NCBI GenBank assembly: GCA_910574885.1
Contig: CAJTDD010000021.1
Location: 1 to 64,000 of the forward strand
Direction of reading: 5' to 3'
DNA length: 64,000 bases
Source of the DNA: Lachnospiraceae bacterium
Lineage (GTDB): Bacteria > Bacillota > Clostridia > Lachnospirales > Lachnospiraceae
Shown: in pieces, positions 60,314 through 64,000 of the stretch
Numbering within the stretch: the stretch's first letter is position 1
Layout: each line of letters begins with the position of its first letter
Notes under the pieces: model-generated
What the model was told of the DNA's origin: nothing
What the model saw: only the letters and a program-made list of their open reading frames with translations
Database searches by the model: none
Position numbers and translations under genes: made by a program

Positions 60314-62146
60314 TTAATCAACTAAAATATAATTTGTATATCCTTTTTTTTCTAACAACTTTGAAATTTTCGGGTTGTTCTTCTTCCCTACCGCAACAAT
60401 TATCCCCGGATTCTTTTCGTGTAAGCAATCGATAGATTGTACTGCATACCCGTTTACTTTATCCGGATTCCCATGGATATCACTGACCAGTATTCCTAAT
60501 ATATCTACGTCATTTTCTATAATCCGAACAATTCGGTGTCCCAACGCCCCTGCCCCATATACATATACACGCCGCATATTTTCAACAAAGCTTTTTATCT
60601 GTACTTTATACAAATTATCTTTTATTCCGTCCATATCAAGATCCATCTCTGAACATGAAGCAAATGTATCCCACATAGTACTTGTAATAGAAAACATATT
60701 ATCAAAATAGGAAGCACAATAATTCTCATTAATCACAATCTTTGTATAATATCCTTTCTGTTGCGCAAATAGCGGAACCATCTGTAAAACAGTCCCGGTC
60801 ATGTCTTCATTTAAATCCTCAATAAATCCCTCCGGCAAAATGTTTTTTTTGCATATAAAGCCTTTTATTGAATAAATTGCTGCCTGTCCACATGAAGATG
60901 GTACGGAAAGAATATATTTATTCCTTATATTCTCAAACACACCCGAATCCATCCATTTATATGCTATTGACTTGCTGATTTTTCCATAAGTATTAAATGG
61001 CGGAACAATCGCACCAAGCCATTTATCCTTTTCAAAAAGCTCTAACAGACTGTTTATATAGTTTTCTCCGTAACATATGTTTTGATAAAGATTACAATAA
61101 TATGAATTCCAAAGTGCCGCAGGCTGTATGTCTTTCTCTAAATCTAAATACATAATGTATTCTGAAGACGGGCAACTCTTAATCCTCAGCGACTCAAATG
61201 TACCAAACTTATCACATATTTCTATTCCCGAATGGTTATCTTCTGTATAAGGAATATCATTTTCAAATTTGTCAACTATTTCTATTAAATGTGCCGCTTT
61301 CATCACATCAGCAATTTGATATCCGTCTATAATATGTCGCCATATCATATCAATATTATAATCTGTAAACTTATCGATATATTTGACAGCATTTTTTAAA
61401 TCTTGTGTATCAGAATATTTTTTGTTTACAAAATCTCCTGTAAATAGCTTACGTTTTAAAAAAGGACACTTTTCTTCTTTGATAAGCTTATACATTCCAT
61501 AGTGATAAGGACTAAGATTAAAATGCGGATAAGCAGTTACATATTCCGAACATCTGCAGTAAGAATCCCATTTGTATCCAAGACTTTCAAAATAGTTTGT
61601 AAATTCAAACTCGTAATTTAAAATCGCACTGCGGAAATCTGTAACCAACTCTACAATCTTTTTCCAATAATTAAAAAACTCCTTACTATGAAACATTCTC
61701 TTTCTAATCACATAAAAATAAATTTGAAGATGTTCAGGATAAGTTGAATCTCCGCCGTCAAAATCAGAACGTCCCCTCCTTGTGATTGCCCAAAAATCAA
61801 GCTCTGCATTTCTGGTTTCCATTTCATGAAACATGTCGTTAAGAGAATAGAATGGTCCAAATATTGAATCGTTAAGAAGGATCAGCTCATCATAATCCCC
61901 AAATCTATTTTCTTCCTCAATCGACTTCATTACATAAGCAAAACCGCCAACGTCAAAACCTGTATCATCTCTTTCATATACTCTTGAGACACCTTTTAAT
62001 TTTTCTTTTTGTCCTTCCGTATATGTATGATTACTCACAATATATATATCATCTGTAACTTTCCTAAGTTTCTCAATCATATATAGAATGTAATCATCCA
62101 CAAATCCTTTCGGATGGTAAGTTGCGTATATAGCTAAACGTTTCAT
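60314..62146 (-). CDS. RgpF-family protein with C-terminal GAG module
   Basis: 610 residues from ATG 62144-62146 (AGGAA seven bases upstream; the frame is open to 62173). 'LAIYATYHPKGFVDDYILYM', 'ERDDTGFDVGGFAYVM' and 'LILLNDSIFGPFYSLN' mark the RgpF domain. Residues about 310-500 are a second region with 'SEYIMYLDLEKD' that looks GT2-like in its strand order. The last about 90 residues are a GAG module ('RVYVYGAGALGHRIV', 'DILGILVSD', 'GIIVAVGKK'). Paralogue of the next gene upstream. Confidence 0.85.
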   Translation of the reverse strand: MKRLAIYATYHPKGFVDDYILYMIEKLRKVTDDIYIVSNHTYTEGQKEKLKGVSRVYERDDTGFDVGGFAYVMKSIEEENRFGDYDELILLNDSIFGPFYSLNDMFHEMETRNAELDFWAITRRGRSDFDGGDSTYPEHLQIYFYVIRKRMFHSKEFFNYWKKIVELVTDFRSAILNYEFEFTNYFESLGYKWDSYCRCSEYVTAYPHFNLSPYHYGMYKLIKEEKCPFLKRKLFTGDFVNKKYSDTQDLKNAVKYIDKFTDYNIDMIWRHIIDGYQIADVMKAAHLIEIVDKFENDIPYTEDNHSGIEICDKFGTFESLRIKSCPSSEYIMYLDLEKDIQPAALWNSYYCNLYQNICYGENYINSLLELFEKDKWLGAIVPPFNTYGKISKSIAYKWMDSGVFENIRNKYILSVPSSCGQAAIYSIKGFICKKNILPEGFIEDLNEDMTGTVLQMVPLFAQQKGYYTKIVINENYCASYFDNMFSITSTMWDTFASCSEMDLDMDGIKDNLYKVQIKSFVENMRRVYVYGAGALGHRIVRIIENDVDILGILVSDIHGNPDKVNGYAVQSIDCLHEKNPGIIVAVGKKNNPKISKLLEKKGYTNYILVD

Positions 62147-62150
62147 TCTA

Positions 62151-64000
62151 TCATTCCTCATAACAAACAACATTCGTGATACCTTTACCCGCTAGTGTCT
62201 CTTGTATCATTTCCCTATCTGCTTGGCTAACAGATATGACAAAACAACTTTGTTGGCATTGCACCAATTCGGATAACTCCCAAACCGGTACTTTATTTAT
62301 TTCACAGTCAAACCTTCTGCCGTCAGAAACAACAAATCCACGGATTTTGACACCATTCATCTTCAAATACCTGAAACATTCATTTCCAATATCACCCGCG
62401 CCATATATATAAACATCATTATAATTTCTACAAAAGCTTATTAGCTTAGGATTTACTTTTCTTACATTCCGAAACTCTTTTACTCCCCTATAAACAAGCT
62501 GGTCCTTCACCATGCAAGATAACGTTTTTTGATATGCGCCTATTCGCTCAGAAATACAACGGCTGTCGAAAACCATCCCGCTATAAAATCCCTGTTTCTG
62601 TACCAAATACGGAAAAATCAATGGAAACCATTTATACTTTCCTTCTCCTCCCAAATAACATTTGTAAAGTCCTTGACAAAAACATTCCTGTCCAAAGTAA
62701 CTTATAATTGCGTCTTTTCTAAACCATACATTTTTACTATATAAAAACCCTTTTTTCTTTAAATCTAAACAAACCTCCAAGCCTAAGTTATCTGCAATTT
62801 CCTGCGCCAATATATTGTGGGTTTCTGAATCAAGCACATACCCTGTTTCCTCAGATACAGATAATGGGCTGCAGAGCATCCCTAAATATGGATTATGATT
62901 AAATATATTGATTACGCCATCCGCCAGTTCACTATTTACATTACTATTGTTTATTTCTCCATCTATTGATATTAAACAAAAATATTCATAATTTTGCAGT
63001 TTAGTATACAAATTATTTATATCTCTTTCATTTTCCTTTATACAAAAAACATTGTTTTTTGACGAAATACTACACTCCGTATTTTTCTCTAAATATATGA
63101 ATGCAATATTTTTCCTATCTATTAACTTAATCTTATCTGATATACAAAAGTTCAGATGTAATTTCAGCCATAAATCAATGATATTATTTTTACTAATCAA
63201 GTGTTCATAAATATACCTAACATCATAGTCTGTAAATTGTTCTAAATACTGAATTACCTTGTATGCCGTCTCCCCCTGGTTTGAAGCCAATACATCCCTG
63301 TGTGAAAAGGAAAATACCTTCTTTTTCAAAAAAGGGCACTTTTCTTCTGCTATTAAACGATAACTATTAAAAAAAATATATGCCTGCGTCTCATCTTTGC
63401 TTTTACAAAATTTATTTGCATTTACATAAGCGCCAGACCTATAACCGACAGAATTAAAATATTTGGTAAATCTCAATTCAAAATTATAAACAGTTTCTCT
63501 ATAATCATCCGAAAGTTTTATCTCCGTCCAGAAATTCCTAAATGCCTCTGAATGAAGCATGTCTGATTTCACACAAACAAAATATGTTTGAATATGATCT
63601 GGCAATAATTGATTTGTATAATTACCTGACTTTATAGATGGTTGTTCAGTTATTCCCCAAAAATCAAGGTTACGTTTGTCCATCGTTTCAAACACATCTT
63701 TTAAGGGATAGATTGGCCCATAGCATGAATCATTTAAAACAATCAATTCATCATATGTTCGTATTTTTTCCCATCCGATAAAATTCTCTATTGTTTCTTT
63801 ATAGGCGCCGCAATCATATCCCGAATTATGACGTACAAAAACAGCATCCGAATATAAATTCAAAATTTTCAATCCATCTTCGTCCAAATTTCCATTTATA
63901 GTTATAACTAATGTTCTTATTAACTCTTTGATTTTTTTAGCCAAATAAACTATATAACCGTCTAATGTCCCATCTGATGTAAAAACAACAAATATGGCTA
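62151..64000 (-). CDS. RgpF-family protein with C-terminal GAG module, 5' end outside window
   Basis: The stop is at 62151. The frame is open to the right edge without a true start: the codons beyond 63944 read 'AIFVVFTSDGTLDGYIVYL', which is the expected N-terminal strand of RgpF proteins, so the gene begins outside the window. Motifs: 'FVRHNSGYDCGAYKET' and 'LIVLNDSCYGPIYPL'. C-terminal GAG module ('DVYIYGAGDIGNECFRYL', 'INKVPVWEL', 'CFVISVSQ'). A tandem paralogue of the gene ending at 60314, which it overlaps the start region of by none (4 bases apart). Strongly AT-rich. Confidence 0.85.
   Translation of the reverse strand, partial: AIFVVFTSDGTLDGYIVYLAKKIKELIRTLVITINGNLDEDGLKILNLYSDAVFVRHNSGYDCGAYKETIENFIGWEKIRTYDELIVLNDSCYGPIYPLKDVFETMDKRNLDFWGITEQPSIKSGNYTNQLLPDHIQTYFVCVKSDMLHSEAFRNFWTEIKLSDDYRETVYNFELRFTKYFNSVGYRSGAYVNANKFCKSKDETQAYIFFNSYRLIAEEKCPFLKKKVFSFSHRDVLASNQGETAYKVIQYLEQFTDYDVRYIYEHLISKNNIIDLWLKLHLNFCISDKIKLIDRKNIAFIYLEKNTECSISSKNNVFCIKENERDINNLYTKLQNYEYFCLISIDGEINNSNVNSELADGVINIFNHNPYLGMLCSPLSVSEETGYVLDSETHNILAQEIADNLGLEVCLDLKKKGFLYSKNVWFRKDAIISYFGQECFCQGLYKCYLGGEGKYKWFPLIFPYLVQKQGFYSGMVFDSRCISERIGAYQKTLSCMVKDQLVYRGVKEFRNVRKVNPKLISFCRNYNDVYIYGAGDIGNECFRYLKMNGVKIRGFVVSDGRRFDCEINKVPVWELSELVQCQQSCFVISVSQADREMIQETLAGKGITNVVCYEE

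Overview
The window looks like a chromosomal segment of a low-to-mid GC Gram-positive anaerobe of the Clostridia, probably Lachnospiraceae. The grounds are strong AGGAGG-type ribosome binding sites, a T-box upstream of pheST, a SpoIID-family protein, an oxygen-sensitive glycyl radical enzyme, and a tmRNA with a clostridial-style tag. Genus was not determined.

Layout. (A) About 1-31.8 kb, minus strand: one long run of tightly packed genes, many overlapping or a few bases apart, for a surface polysaccharide. It holds an aminotransferase, FkbM methyltransferases, an ATP-grasp enzyme, TagD-like cytidylyltransferases, a CDP-glycerol-transferase-like protein, a LicD protein, GT2, GT4, GT-D, WbsX and RgpF glycosyltransferases, a SPASM-type radical SAM protein, a glycyl radical enzyme with its activase, and a TIM-barrel protein cut by the left edge. 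(B) 31.9-33.6 kb: a secreted and a membrane-anchored protein. (C) 33.7-36.7 kb: a TnpB-like protein whose three RuvC catalytic positions look lost, a structured region 3' of it that could be its guide RNA, and a divergent serine recombinase. The two genes are separated by a pair of nearly identical palindromes that bracket a strong promoter, which is an apparent invertible switch. (D) 36.8-47.3 kb: conserved genes queA, RDD protein, sppA, pheT, pheS with T-box, a GNAT protein, YihY and SpoIID-like. (E) 47.5-55.3 kb, mainly plus strand: a NYN-domain protein, tmRNA (minus), a gene remnant, a two-component system with a MacB/Bce-type ABC transporter, a small protein and an Hsp20 with a CIRCE-like operator. 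(F) 55.3-64 kb, minus strand: a second glycan locus with CDP-glucose synthesis (rfbF, rfbG), a C-methyltransferase, a GT32, a ribulose-phosphate-3-epimerase-like enzyme and two RgpF-type proteins. The last of these runs off the right edge.

A theme ties A and F together. A Rossmann-like module, recognisable by [IV]-x-[FYH]-G-[AV]-G followed by a 'D-N/K-(D/N)...G-[IY]-P-[IV]' segment and a 'D-x-[IV]-[IV]-[IA]' strand, is fused to 16 otherwise unrelated enzymes and also stands alone once. I call it the GAG module below. An intergenic remnant of one copy shows that these modules duplicate and decay in place.

Working picture (inference). Locus A assembles a glycan decorated with phosphoryl-linked small molecules (TagD, LicD and CDP-glycerol-transferase-like enzymes), with a radical-chemistry branch of unknown product. 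Locus F supplies a CDP-deoxysugar. The recombinase-controlled promoter next to a nuclease-dead TnpB-like gene could give phase-variable, RNA-guided control of surface genes.
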